From: Rhodoferax sp.
GTDB lineage: Bacteria > Pseudomonadota > Gammaproteobacteria > Burkholderiales > Burkholderiaceae_C
Length of the DNA: 64,000 bases
Direction: 5' to 3'
Assembly: GCF_030646845.1 (NCBI RefSeq)
Contig: NZ_JAUSLE010000007.1
Coordinates: 62,001-126,000 of the forward strand
The notes under the pieces are model-generated. The model was not told the DNA's origin, ran no database searches, and worked only from the letters and a program-made list of their open reading frames with translations. Every line of letters starts with the position of its first letter. Position 1 is the first letter of the stretch. Shown piece by piece: positions 29,438 through 37,915 of the stretch. The position numbers and the translations under genes were made by a program.

Positions 29438-29453
29438 CTGGATATCAAGACAG
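29438..29453 (+). promoter_or_regulatory. LexA (SOS) box 2
   Basis: CTGGATATCAAGACAG fits CTG-N10-CAG, offset by 19 bases from box 1. Two tandem boxes are the classic autoregulatory layout of lexA. Confidence 0.78.
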
Positions 29454-29500
29454 TGTGTATAGACCACCAGTAAAGCCCATCGTACTTCAAAGGAGTCGCC

Positions 29501-30175
29501 ATGCTTGAAAGCCCCAAACTTACCGCCCGCCAGCAGCAGATTCTGGACCTGATCCAGAGCGCCATCGCACGCACTGGTGCGCCCCCAACCCGGGCCGAGA
29601 TCGCGACCGAGCTGGGCTTCAAATCAGCCAACGCGGCTGAAGAGCACTTGCAGGCACTGGCCCGCAAAGGCGTGATTGAGTTGGTCAGTGGCACCTCGCG
29701 CGGCATCCGCCTCAAGAGTGACGCCCTGCGCTCCATCAATGAATCGCGTAGCAAGCAATACTCCTTGTCGCTGCCTGGCCTGGCCCAGTTGGCCTTGCCT
29801 CTGATTGGACGGGTCGCAGCGGGTTCCCCCATTCTCGCGCAGGAGCACATTGACCAGACCTATTACCTGGAGAACAGCCTCTTCCAGCGCAAACCGGACT
29901 ACCTGCTCAAGGTGCGCGGCATGTCCATGCGCGATGCCGGCATCATGGATGGCGATCTGCTGGCTGTGCAGTCCACCAAAGACGCCAAGAATGGCCAGAT
30001 TGTGGTGGCCCGCCTGGGTGATGAAGTGACGGTCAAGCGCTTTCGGCGCAACAAGGACCTGATTGAGCTCCACCCTGAAAACCCTGATTACCAGACCATC
30101 GTGGTTGAACCCGGGGAGCCATTTGAAATTGAAGGTCTGGCTGTGGGATTGATCCGCAACACCATGCTGATGTAA
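29501..30175 (+). CDS. lexA: SOS-response repressor LexA
   Basis: 224 residues. Winged-helix DNA-binding domain (about 1-70), self-cleavage site Ala107-Gly108 (GRVAAGSPI), catalytic Ser142 (RGMSMRDAG) and Lys179 (EVTVKRF). AAAGGAG lies before the ATG. It represses SOS genes, including itself through the two upstream boxes. Confidence 0.97.
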   Translation: MLESPKLTARQQQILDLIQSAIARTGAPPTRAEIATELGFKSANAAEEHLQALARKGVIELVSGTSRGIRLKSDALRSINESRSKQYSLSLPGLAQLALPLIGRVAAGSPILAQEHIDQTYYLENSLFQRKPDYLLKVRGMSMRDAGIMDGDLLAVQSTKDAKNGQIVVARLGDEVTVKRFRRNKDLIELHPENPDYQTIVVEPGEPFEIEGLAVGLIRNTMLM

Positions 30176-30196
30176 ACACAGAACGAGAGGTTTCAA

Positions 30197-30538
30197 ATGA
30201 GCATTGCACTATTTGCCGTTCCCGGAGTCCTGGCGCCACTGCAAGGCCTGTGGCGCTGGCTCATGCCCGCCGCCACACGGGGCCGGTCAAGGCATACAGG
30301 TACCGATAAGCGTGTCCGCGAAGTTGCTACACATTCAATAGCTGCAAGCGCCCGTTGCACGCGGGTCGAGCCGCAAAATACATCAAAAACTTCCTGCGCC
30401 AGGCCATTGCGAGTTGTGCGCTTTCTGGAAGCCGGACAGACACCCGCCCATGTCGGGCGGATGGTGATTTCCGGTCGCATGGCGGACGTGTGCGCCGAAC
30501 TTGACCGTCTGGCGGCACGCGAAGCCGCACTGCACTAA
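30197..30538 (+). CDS. Hypothetical protein downstream of lexA, with repeat insertion
   Basis: 113 residues, starting 21 nt after lexA with GAGAGG upstream. The N-terminal MSIALFAVPGVLAPLQGLW and the C-terminal RVVRFLEAGQTPAHVGRMV...ADVCAELDRLAAREAALH look like a conserved small protein. The middle (about residues 43-68) is encoded by a copy of the dispersed repeat at 30323-30390. The position suggests SOS control, but the function is unknown. Confidence 0.68.
   Translation: MSIALFAVPGVLAPLQGLWRWLMPAATRGRSRHTGTDKRVREVATHSIAASARCTRVEPQNTSKTSCARPLRVVRFLEAGQTPAHVGRMVISGRMADVCAELDRLAAREAALH
30323..30390 (+). repeat. Dispersed palindromic repeat copy inside the post-lexA gene
   Basis: GTTGCTACACATTCAATAGC followed by TGCAAGCGCCCGTTGCACG and CGGGTCGAGCCGCAAAAT. 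It aligns with the 39226 copy through ATAGCTG..AGCGC..TT.CACG.GGG...GAGC. It lies in frame, with no stop. Confidence 0.6.
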
Positions 30539-30620
30539 ACGGCACCCCCGCAAGCACCTTCGCTTGAAGGGAATCCAGCGTCTTGCCGGGAAAAGATCAG
30601 CCAAGGCACAATAACGGCAT

Positions 30621-31628
30621 ATGAATATTGTGATTCTTGATGATTACCAGGATGCGGTTCGAAAGCTCGCCTGCGCGGCCCGACTGGAAGCCTACCAAGC
30701 CAAGGTTTACACCAACACGGTCAAGGGTCTGGGGCAACTGTCGGTACGGCTCAAAGATGCCGACGTGATTGTTCTCAACCGCGAGCGCACACACATCCCG
30801 CGCCAGCTGATCGAGAAGCTGCCCAAGCTCAAGTTGATTGTGCAAACCGGCCGGGTGGGTCCGCATATCGACGTGGCCGCCTGTACCGAGCGCGGTATTG
30901 TTGTGGCCGAAGGTTCTGGCTCGCCCGTGGCACCGGCCGAGCTGACGTGGGCTCTCATCATGGCGGCCATGCGGCGGTTGCCGCAGTACATTGGCAATCT
31001 CAAGCATGGCGCCTGGCAACAGTCGGGCCTGAAGTCGAGTTCCATGCCCCCGAACTTCAGCCTGGGCACGGTCCTGCGGGGCCGGACGTTGGGCATCTGG
31101 GGTTACGGAAAAATCGGACAACTGGTGGCCGGTTACGGCAAGGCCTTTGGCATGAACGTGGTGATCTGGGGACGGGAAGCCTCGCGGGAACGAGCCATTC
31201 TGGATGGATTTGACGCGGCAATCAGCCAGGAGGAATTTTTTGCGCAGTGCGATGTGCTGTCGCTGCACCTTCGATTGACGGAAGAAACGCGCAGTATTGT
31301 CACGCTGGATGATCTGGCACGCATGAAGCCCACCGCACTGATCGTGAACACGTCGCGCGCTGAACTGATCGAACCCGACGCCCTGATCGGTGCACTCAAC
31401 CGGGGCAGACCCGGCCTGGCCGCGGTGGACGTATTTGAGACTGAGCCAATTTTGCAGGGTCACGCACTGCTCCGGCTGGAGAACTGCATCTGTACGCCGC
31501 ACATTGGTTATGTCGAGCAGGACAGCTATGAGATGTACTTTGGCGCTGCCTTTGACAACGTGATCAACTTCATCAAAGGCACCCCGACGAACATCGTCAA
31601 TCCGGGAGCCTTGCAGGTTCGTCGTTGA
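30621..31628 (+). CDS. D-2-hydroxyacid dehydrogenase family protein
   Basis: 335 residues. NAD-binding motif GIWGYGKIGQLVAGYG, the conserved Arg/Glu/His segments NTSRAELIE, AVDVFETEP and TPHIGYVE belong to the D-isomer 2-hydroxyacid dehydrogenases (phosphoglycerate/formate dehydrogenase fold). The natural substrate is not predictable. It overlaps the following MFS gene by TTGA, suggesting joint expression. Confidence 0.92.
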   Translation: MNIVILDDYQDAVRKLACAARLEAYQAKVYTNTVKGLGQLSVRLKDADVIVLNRERTHIPRQLIEKLPKLKLIVQTGRVGPHIDVAACTERGIVVAEGSGSPVAPAELTWALIMAAMRRLPQYIGNLKHGAWQQSGLKSSSMPPNFSLGTVLRGRTLGIWGYGKIGQLVAGYGKAFGMNVVIWGREASRERAILDGFDAAISQEEFFAQCDVLSLHLRLTEETRSIVTLDDLARMKPTALIVNTSRAELIEPDALIGALNRGRPGLAAVDVFETEPILQGHALLRLENCICTPHIGYVEQDSYEMYFGAAFDNVINFIKGTPTNIVNPGALQVRR

Positions 31629-32824
31629 ACGGGCCATCCGTCAAGACCCCTGCCGTGGCCCCCGCAGCGATGCCATCCGTGCTGTGGGCACTGACCTTCG
31701 GCAATTTTGTCATTGGCACGGGGGTCATGGTGGTGCCGGGCACGCTCAATGACATCAGCGCTTCGCTGAACGTCTCGGTATCGGTCGCCGGTCAGCTCAT
31801 CTCGTTTGCGGCTTTGTTGATGTGCCTGGGCGCGCCTCTGCTGGTGGCCGTGGTATCTGATTTCGATCGCCGGCGTCTGCTGGCGCTCACCATGGTCTGG
31901 TACGGTGCGCTGCACCTGCTCAGCGCGACCATGCCCACTTTTGCCTCGCTGCTGGTCGTTCGTGTCCTGACGGTCATTTCGCCTGCGATTTTCACGCCTC
32001 AGGCCGCCGCCTGCATTGCCGTCCTGGTGCCACCGCACCAACGCGGCAAGGCCATCAGCCTGGTGTTTCTGGGCTGGTCTGTGGCATCCGTGCTCGGCAT
32101 GCCATTGGGCTCCTGGATCGGGGGAACCATGGGCTGGCGCTACGCCTTCACGGCGGTCGGGTTGCTGGCGTTCCTCAGTGCGGCGTGGGTCTGGCGCGCC
32201 ATGCCGGATGGCGTCAAGCCGGCCGCCTTCTCATTGGCGACCTGGCGTGAGACGCTGCAGTCGAAACCGCTGATGCTGTGCGTCGCCGTGACGGCCTTCT
32301 ACTCCGCCGGGCAGTTTGTGCTGTTTTCCTATTTCGCGCCCTATTACAAAACCAATTTCAACATCACGCCAACGCAACTGAGCCTGATGTTTGCCTGGTT
32401 CGGCGCCTTCGGCTTCCTGGGTAACCTCTGGGTGTCCCGCAATATCGAACGGCTGGGCGCATCCCGGACTGTTTTTGTGGCAGTGGGCAGCATGGCCCTG
32501 AGCCTCGCACTGTGGCCTTTGGGCTCCAGCCTGACGTTGACGGCGCTGGTGCTGATTCCCTGGGCCCTGGGCTGCTTTTCTGCCAATTCGGCGCAGCAAG
32601 CGCGCCTTTCCAGTATTGCGCCAACCCTGGCATCCGGCTCGATTGCACTCAACACCTCGGCCATGTACGCGGGCCAGGCGGCAGGAGCCGCCAGCGGGGG
32701 CTGGTTGATTGCGCAGGGGAAGATGTCCATGCTGCACTGGGCCGGACTGGCAGGCCTGCTGGTGGCCATGGTGCTCAGCTGGCTGGCGACCCGCGCACAC
32801 GCACGGAAAGCCCGCGCAGCGTGA
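31625..32824 (+). CDS. MFS transporter
   Basis: 399 residues with 12 membrane segments. A TTG at 31625 overlaps the dehydrogenase stop; an ATG at 31670 is an alternative that keeps the first helix. SDFDRRRLLALTMVWYG is the loop 2-3 motif of DHA1-type efflux/sugar exporters. The substrate is unknown; linkage to the dehydrogenase suggests export or import of a related hydroxyacid or xenobiotic (inference). Confidence 0.88.
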   Translation: MNGPSVKTPAVAPAAMPSVLWALTFGNFVIGTGVMVVPGTLNDISASLNVSVSVAGQLISFAALLMCLGAPLLVAVVSDFDRRRLLALTMVWYGALHLLSATMPTFASLLVVRVLTVISPAIFTPQAAACIAVLVPPHQRGKAISLVFLGWSVASVLGMPLGSWIGGTMGWRYAFTAVGLLAFLSAAWVWRAMPDGVKPAAFSLATWRETLQSKPLMLCVAVTAFYSAGQFVLFSYFAPYYKTNFNITPTQLSLMFAWFGAFGFLGNLWVSRNIERLGASRTVFVAVGSMALSLALWPLGSSLTLTALVLIPWALGCFSANSAQQARLSSIAPTLASGSIALNTSAMYAGQAAGAASGGWLIAQGKMSMLHWAGLAGLLVAMVLSWLATRAHARKARAA

Positions 32825-32836
32825 ACTGGCGCTGGA

Positions 32837-33496
32837 CTATTTGGCTGAACGCGCCGCCAGCATGATCTCGGTACTGGCCTTGCGATCGGCATTGACCGTT
32901 CGCACGGTCGCGCGCTCGCCCATCGCCCGGATGTAGTCTTTCACCGGCAACATGGCCAGCATGTCTTCACCGTAGATTATCTTGCTGGCGCTCGACACCA
33001 GTGGCAAGTGAACAATGGCCGCGCAGTCGGCCAGCGTGAATTCCGGGCCTGCCACAAACGGTGTAAATTTGGCAAGCTTGGCAAAGCCGGCAATGCCTTT
33101 GAGCAACAGCTGGCGGGTTCGCTCTTTGGTGCCATCGCTGACCTTGCCGCCGAAGAACGCCTCTGGATAAAGCTGGCGCGCGACCAGTTCCAGATGCAAT
33201 TCACTGTAGATGATCAACTCACGCACCTTGGCCGCTGCATAAGGGTCGGCGGGCAAGAGGCTGTGACTGGGATAGCTCGCCTCAATGTACTCGGCGCAAG
33301 CCATCGATTCCGAAATCGGACCATCCCGGGTGTCCAGGAACGGCACCTTACCCAACGGCGATCGGTCAATCAGCTTGGCGTGCGCCTCGCCCGTCCAGAT
33401 CAGTTCCTCCTCAAAGACCACTTCCTTTTCCAGGAGTTGGAGTTTGATCTTGTTGTAGTAGTTACTGGCCGAAAAACCGCAGAGTTTGAGAGTCAT
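32837..33496 (-). CDS. Glutathione S-transferase family protein
   Basis: 219 residues. The N-terminal thioredoxin fold has SNYYNKIKLQLLEKEV, LGKVPFLDTRDGPISESMACAEYIE (cis-Pro and SNAIL-like Ser), and the C-terminal helical domain FVAGPEFTLADCAAIVHLP. Convergent with the MFS gene and 117 nt from the divergent 3-hydroxyacyl-CoA dehydrogenase. Substrate unknown. Confidence 0.9.
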   Translation of the reverse strand: MTLKLCGFSASNYYNKIKLQLLEKEVVFEEELIWTGEAHAKLIDRSPLGKVPFLDTRDGPISESMACAEYIEASYPSHSLLPADPYAAAKVRELIIYSELHLELVARQLYPEAFFGGKVSDGTKERTRQLLLKGIAGFAKLAKFTPFVAGPEFTLADCAAIVHLPLVSSASKIIYGEDMLAMLPVKDYIRAMGERATVRTVNADRKASTEIMLAARSAK

Positions 33497-33613
33497 GGCA
33501 TTTGAAGTGTTGGGTGGAACAACTTATCCGTAACCAAATCGGCACGGCCGCCCATGATATTCCCACAACGCAGTGCACAGAATGCCGCTGGCGGCCACGT
33601 CATAATTCATCGC

Positions 33614-35134
33614 ATGAAACCAATTTTTTCACATGTCGGCATCGTCGGTGCTGGCGCCATGGGACGGGGCATTGCCCAGATTGCAGCGCAGGCCGGCAGC
33701 ACCGTACTGCTTTTTGATATGCAGCTTGATGCCGCTCGCGCAGCGCAGACCAATGTTTTCGCGCAATGGGACAAGCTGTGCGAGAAAGGCCGTCTGGACG
33801 CCACCCAGACCGCCTTGTACAAATCCCGTCTGCAATGTGCGGATTCGCTCACCGCCCTGTCAGGCTGCGACCTGATTGTGGAGGCCGTGGTTGAACGCCT
33901 GGATATCAAGGCCAGTCTGTTCGTCGAACTGGAGAACCTGGTTCACCCGGGCGCGGTGCTGGTCACCAACACCTCGTCGTTGTCAGTCACCGCCATCGCG
34001 GCACGGCTCAAGCGACCGGCGCAGTTTGCCGGCTTCCACTTTTTCAACCCGGTCCCGTTGATGAAAGTCGTGGAGGTCATCGCCGGGCTCAAGACCGGCG
34101 CCAGTGTCTGCGCTGATCTGGCGACTTACGCGCAACAAATGGGGCACACGCCGGTGCAGGCGCAAGACACCCCTGGTTTCATTGTCAACCACGCCGGTCG
34201 TGGCTACGGCACCGAGGCGCTGCGCATCGTCAGTGAAGGCGTGGCAGATTTCGCCACCATTGACCGCATTCTGAAAGACCAGGTCGGCTTCAAGCTCGGG
34301 CCGTTTGAATTGATGGACCTGACAGGGCTGGACGTTTCCCATCCCGTGATGGAGTCGGTTTATCACCAGTACTTTGAGGAGCCGCGTTACCGGCCCAGTG
34401 TGATCACGGCGCAGCGCCTGGCCGGGGGCGTTCTGGGGAAAAAGGTGGGCGAGGGTTTTTATCGCTACGACGGCGGCACCGCCCAGATCAGCCCGGAGGA
34501 GCCTGTGCCGCAGGTCGACGAGATGCCGCCGGTGTGGGTATCGCCCCGGGCCGCGCGCAAATCAGAGTTATTGCTGCTGCTCAAGAACCTCGGGGCAAGA
34601 ATCGAGACCGGCGCATCACCCTCCCCGCAGGCTCTGTCCTTTGTGGCACCGCTGGGTTTTGACGTGACCACGGTGGCCGTCGTCGAGCGGCTCGACCCGG
34701 CGCGCACCATCGGCATTGACATGCTGGTAGACGACGCCACCACCCGTCGGCGTGTGCTGGCTACCAACCCCGCTACCCGGACGGATATGCGCCGCGCAGC
34801 CCACGCCCTGATGGCGCGTGATGGCAAGGCGGTGAGCGTGATCAGGGACAGCGGCGGATTTGTCACCCAACGCGTGGTAGCGACCATTGTCAACATTGCT
34901 TCCGACATGTGTCAGCAAGGCATCTGTTCGCCCACCGATCTGGAAACCGCGGTCACCCTGGGCCTGGGTTACCCAATGGGGCCACTGGCCATGGGCAACC
35001 TTTATGGCCCCACCAACGTGCTGGAAGTGCTGTTCAACATGCAGACCGTGTATGGCGATCCGCGCTATCGTCCGAGTCCCTGGTTGCGCCGTCGCGGCGC
35101 CATTGGCCTGAGCCTGTTGCACGAAGAAGAATAA
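33614..35134 (+). CDS. 3-hydroxyacyl-CoA dehydrogenase (PaaH/PaaC type)
   Basis: 506 residues from ATG 33614. NAD-binding VGIVGAGAMGRGIAQIAAQAG is at the N-terminus; FHFFNPVPLMKVVEVI and QDTPGFIVNHAGRGYGTEAL carry the catalytic His/Glu region. A second C-terminal 3HCDH domain (about 400-505, SGGFVTQRVVATIVN) makes it the long form known from phenylacetate catabolism. It oxidises 3-hydroxyacyl-CoA to 3-oxoacyl-CoA. 16 nt separate it from the enoyl-CoA hydratase gene. Confidence 0.93.
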   Translation: MKPIFSHVGIVGAGAMGRGIAQIAAQAGSTVLLFDMQLDAARAAQTNVFAQWDKLCEKGRLDATQTALYKSRLQCADSLTALSGCDLIVEAVVERLDIKASLFVELENLVHPGAVLVTNTSSLSVTAIAARLKRPAQFAGFHFFNPVPLMKVVEVIAGLKTGASVCADLATYAQQMGHTPVQAQDTPGFIVNHAGRGYGTEALRIVSEGVADFATIDRILKDQVGFKLGPFELMDLTGLDVSHPVMESVYHQYFEEPRYRPSVITAQRLAGGVLGKKVGEGFYRYDGGTAQISPEEPVPQVDEMPPVWVSPRAARKSELLLLLKNLGARIETGASPSPQALSFVAPLGFDVTTVAVVERLDPARTIGIDMLVDDATTRRRVLATNPATRTDMRRAAHALMARDGKAVSVIRDSGGFVTQRVVATIVNIASDMCQQGICSPTDLETAVTLGLGYPMGPLAMGNLYGPTNVLEVLFNMQTVYGDPRYRPSPWLRRRGAIGLSLLHEEE

Positions 35135-35150
35135 AGGGGAGCGCCCGAGC

Positions 35151-35930
35151 ATGACAGCCGAACTCAAACGGAGCAGCGAGGGCCAAACGCTGGTACTGAC
35201 ACTCTCCAATCCCGAACACCGCAATGCCTTGGGGCCGGAAATCTATACGGAAGGCATCGAGGCCCTGAGCCTGGCCGAGCGCTCTGCCGACATACGCACC
35301 GTGGTCATCGTCGGCGAAGGCAACCTGTTCAGCGCTGGCGGCAACCTGCAACGACTCCAGGCCAACCGCCAGCAGCCCGCAAGCGTCCAGGCACAGAGCA
35401 TTGAGGCTTTGCACAACTGGATCGAAACCATCCGGACCTTTCCCAAGCCCGTCATTGCAGCGGTCGAAGGCGCTGCCGCAGGTGCGGGGTTTTCCCTCGC
35501 GCTCGCCTGCGACTTCGTGGTGGCCGCCGACAACGCGGTATTCGTCATGGCGTACAGCAACATCGCCCTCTCACCGGACGGCGGCGCCAGCTGGAGTCTG
35601 GCGCGCGCCCTGCCCCGCCAACTGGTGACGGAACTGTTGATGTGCGGCGAGCGAGTGACGGCGCAACGGCTGCATGACCTAGGGCTCGTCAACCGGGTGA
35701 CGCCACCCGGCACCGCGTTGTCTGAGGCGCTGACTCTGGCGGCCCGCCTCAACGAACGGGCGCCCAACGCGCTCGCGAGCATCAAGACGCTGATCAATGA
35801 TGCGGCCCACACCACGCTGGTCGAGCAGCTGGCACGCGAGCGTGATCATTTCGTGCGCAACCTTCACCATGTCAACGCGGGCATTGGCATTTCGGCGTTT
35901 TTGACCAAGACGACACCGCGTTTCGAATAG
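35151..35930 (+). CDS. Enoyl-CoA hydratase/isomerase
   Basis: 259 residues of the crotonase fold. The oxyanion hole stretches NLFSAGGNLQ and EGAAAGAGFSLALACDFVVAA are clear; the catalytic glutamate position needs alignment. It forms a pair with the upstream dehydrogenase, giving consecutive hydration and oxidation steps of a beta-oxidation-like route. Confidence 0.92.
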   Translation: MTAELKRSSEGQTLVLTLSNPEHRNALGPEIYTEGIEALSLAERSADIRTVVIVGEGNLFSAGGNLQRLQANRQQPASVQAQSIEALHNWIETIRTFPKPVIAAVEGAAAGAGFSLALACDFVVAADNAVFVMAYSNIALSPDGGASWSLARALPRQLVTELLMCGERVTAQRLHDLGLVNRVTPPGTALSEALTLAARLNERAPNALASIKTLINDAAHTTLVEQLARERDHFVRNLHHVNAGIGISAFLTKTTPRFE

Positions 35931-36022
35931 TCAGCTGCAGACACGCAGGTGACAACCCCTAGCCAAAGTGATCGTCGCACGCGCGACAATGGGGACGTTT
36001 TCAGTCACCCACAGGACAGGCC

Positions 36023-36742
36023 ATGGACGATCCTATTCTTACCATCGACGAACGCGAGGCGATCAACTCCGGTCGCTGGTTTTCAACCCTCTCCCCGTCA
36101 CTGCGGCACGACATTCTCCGATGCGCCTACGTCAAGCGTTACAAAGACAGCGAACTCATATGTGCCCGCGGCGAGCCGCCGGAAGAATGGATTGCCTGCG
36201 CGCGTGGCGCAGTAAGGGTGAGCTCCACGTCCATTTCCGGCAAGCAGATTACGCTGGCCTATGTGGAGCCGGGCATCTGGTTTGGCGATGTGGCCATTTT
36301 CGACGGCGATCGCCGCACCCACGATGCCTATGCGCATGGCGACAGCACGATCCTCTGCGTGGCCAGAGCCGATTTCAAGAAGATTCTCGCGGCTCACGCG
36401 GAGCTATACGAAGCCCTGCTGCGCCTGCATGCGCGTCGCATCCGGCAGTTGTACGGTCTGGTCGAGGACCTCAACACCCTGCCGCTGCGCGCGCGACTGG
36501 CGAAGCAGTTGCTGCATCTGGTTCGCAGCTACGGTGTACCGTCTCTCAGCGATGGACGCGAAATGCGCATCGGCCTGCAATTGGCGCAGGAAGAACTCGC
36601 GCAGTTGCTGGGCGCTTCACGCCAGCGTGTCAATCAGGAACTCAAGGCCATGGAGCGCGAAGAAGCGATTCGCATCGAACCCGGTGGTCTGGTCATTCGC
36701 AACCGGGAAGCCTTGATGCGCATCATTGAGTCCGACAACTAG
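36023..36742 (+). CDS. Crp/Fnr-family transcriptional regulator
   Basis: 239 residues. A cyclic-nucleotide-binding domain (about 20-140, GEPPEEWIACARGAVRVSS, GIWFGDVAIFDGDRRTHDAYA) is joined by a long helix to a winged helix with QEELAQLLGASRQRVNQELKAME. The FNR cysteine cluster is absent. It sits between the hydratase and the APH/acyl-CoA dehydrogenase genes and probably controls them (inference from position). Confidence 0.92.
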   Translation: MDDPILTIDEREAINSGRWFSTLSPSLRHDILRCAYVKRYKDSELICARGEPPEEWIACARGAVRVSSTSISGKQITLAYVEPGIWFGDVAIFDGDRRTHDAYAHGDSTILCVARADFKKILAAHAELYEALLRLHARRIRQLYGLVEDLNTLPLRARLAKQLLHLVRSYGVPSLSDGREMRIGLQLAQEELAQLLGASRQRVNQELKAMEREEAIRIEPGGLVIRNREALMRIIESDN

Positions 36743-36766
36743 CACAGCAAAAAGAAGTACAAGACC

Positions 36767-37852
36767 ATGAGCGACTTTGATCATTTCGTCGGCACCCAAC
36801 CCGTCTCCGACAAACAGGCGTTTGATATCGCCGCCCTGTCCACCTGGCTGACCGGGAATCTGCCCGGCTTTGCGGGTACATTGACTGTGGAGTCCTTCAA
36901 GGGTGGCCAGTCCAACCCCACCTACAAGCTCAACACGCCGACGCAGAGCTATGTCATGCGCGCCAAGCCTGGCCCGGTTGCCAAATTGCTTCCGTCCGCG
37001 CATGCGATAGAGCGCGAGTTTGCCGTCATGACGGGTTTGCATGGCACGGATGTGCCGGTGCCTCGCATGTACTGCCTGTGCGAAGACGAAGCCGTCATTG
37101 GCCGGGCTTTCTACATCATGGAATTCATGCAGGGCCGCATCCTCTGGGATCAGACCCTGCCGGGCATGACGAAGCCCGAGCGCGGCGCGATCTACAACGA
37201 GATGAATCGCGTCATCTCCGCCCTGCACACCGTCAAGTTCGCAGAACGGGGGCTGGCCGGTTACGGCAAACCCGGCAATTACTTCGACCGCCAGATCAGC
37301 CGCTGGAGCAAACAATACGTCGCCTCCATCACCCAGCCGATTGAAGAAATGGACAAGCTCATGGCGTGGCTGCCGCAGCACATTCCGGCGATGGCCCGGG
37401 CCGAGCACATGGTCAGCATCGTGCATGGTGACTACCGGCTGGACAACCTGATGTTTCACCCCACCGAGCCGCGCATTCTGGCGGTGCTGGACTGGGAACT
37501 GTCAACGCTGGGGCACCCGCTGGCCGATTTCAGCTACCACTGCATGGCCTGGCACATCCCACCCGGGTCATTTCGCGGCATTGGCGGGCTCGACGTGGCC
37601 AGCCTGGGCATTCCCACGGAAGACGAGTACATCCGGCTGTATTGCGAACGAACTGGCCTGACCACACCCGACGCGCTCAAGGCTGACTGGAATTTCTACA
37701 TGGCCTACAACCTGTTCCGCATTGCCGCCATTTTGCAGGGCATCGCCAAGCGTGTGGAAGCCGGCACCGCCGCCAGCGCGCAGGCCGTGAGCTCGGCGGC
37801 CGGGGCCAAGCCGCTGGCGCAGATGGCCTGGCGTTTCGCACAAAAAACATGA
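36767..37852 (+). CDS. APH-like phosphotransferase family protein (ACAD10/11 kinase type)
   Basis: 361 residues with the kinase motifs HGDYRLDNLMFHP (catalytic loop) and VLDWELSTLGHPLAD (metal-binding). These resemble the aminoglycoside-phosphotransferase domain of animal ACAD10/ACAD11 and of LvaA, which phosphorylate 4-hydroxyacyl-CoA. The next gene is an acyl-CoA dehydrogenase, the other half of ACAD10/11, 63 nt downstream. An antibiotic-resistance role is unlikely. Confidence 0.88.
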   Translation: MSDFDHFVGTQPVSDKQAFDIAALSTWLTGNLPGFAGTLTVESFKGGQSNPTYKLNTPTQSYVMRAKPGPVAKLLPSAHAIEREFAVMTGLHGTDVPVPRMYCLCEDEAVIGRAFYIMEFMQGRILWDQTLPGMTKPERGAIYNEMNRVISALHTVKFAERGLAGYGKPGNYFDRQISRWSKQYVASITQPIEEMDKLMAWLPQHIPAMARAEHMVSIVHGDYRLDNLMFHPTEPRILAVLDWELSTLGHPLADFSYHCMAWHIPPGSFRGIGGLDVASLGIPTEDEYIRLYCERTGLTTPDALKADWNFYMAYNLFRIAAILQGIAKRVEAGTAASAQAVSSAAGAKPLAQMAWRFAQKT

Positions 37853-37915
37853 CTCAAGTGTCCCCCTGACGCCTTCAACCCACACACCTATCAACCTGAC
37901 ACAAACGGAGATCCC

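Noticed and set aside
30597..31637. 346-codon minus-strand ORF over the hydroxyacid dehydrogenase
   Set aside because: Antisense shadow; the plus-strand product has all dehydrogenase motifs.
36767..37852. Aminoglycoside resistance gene
   Set aside because: The APH fold matches the ACAD10/11 kinase group and sits beside an acyl-CoA dehydrogenase.
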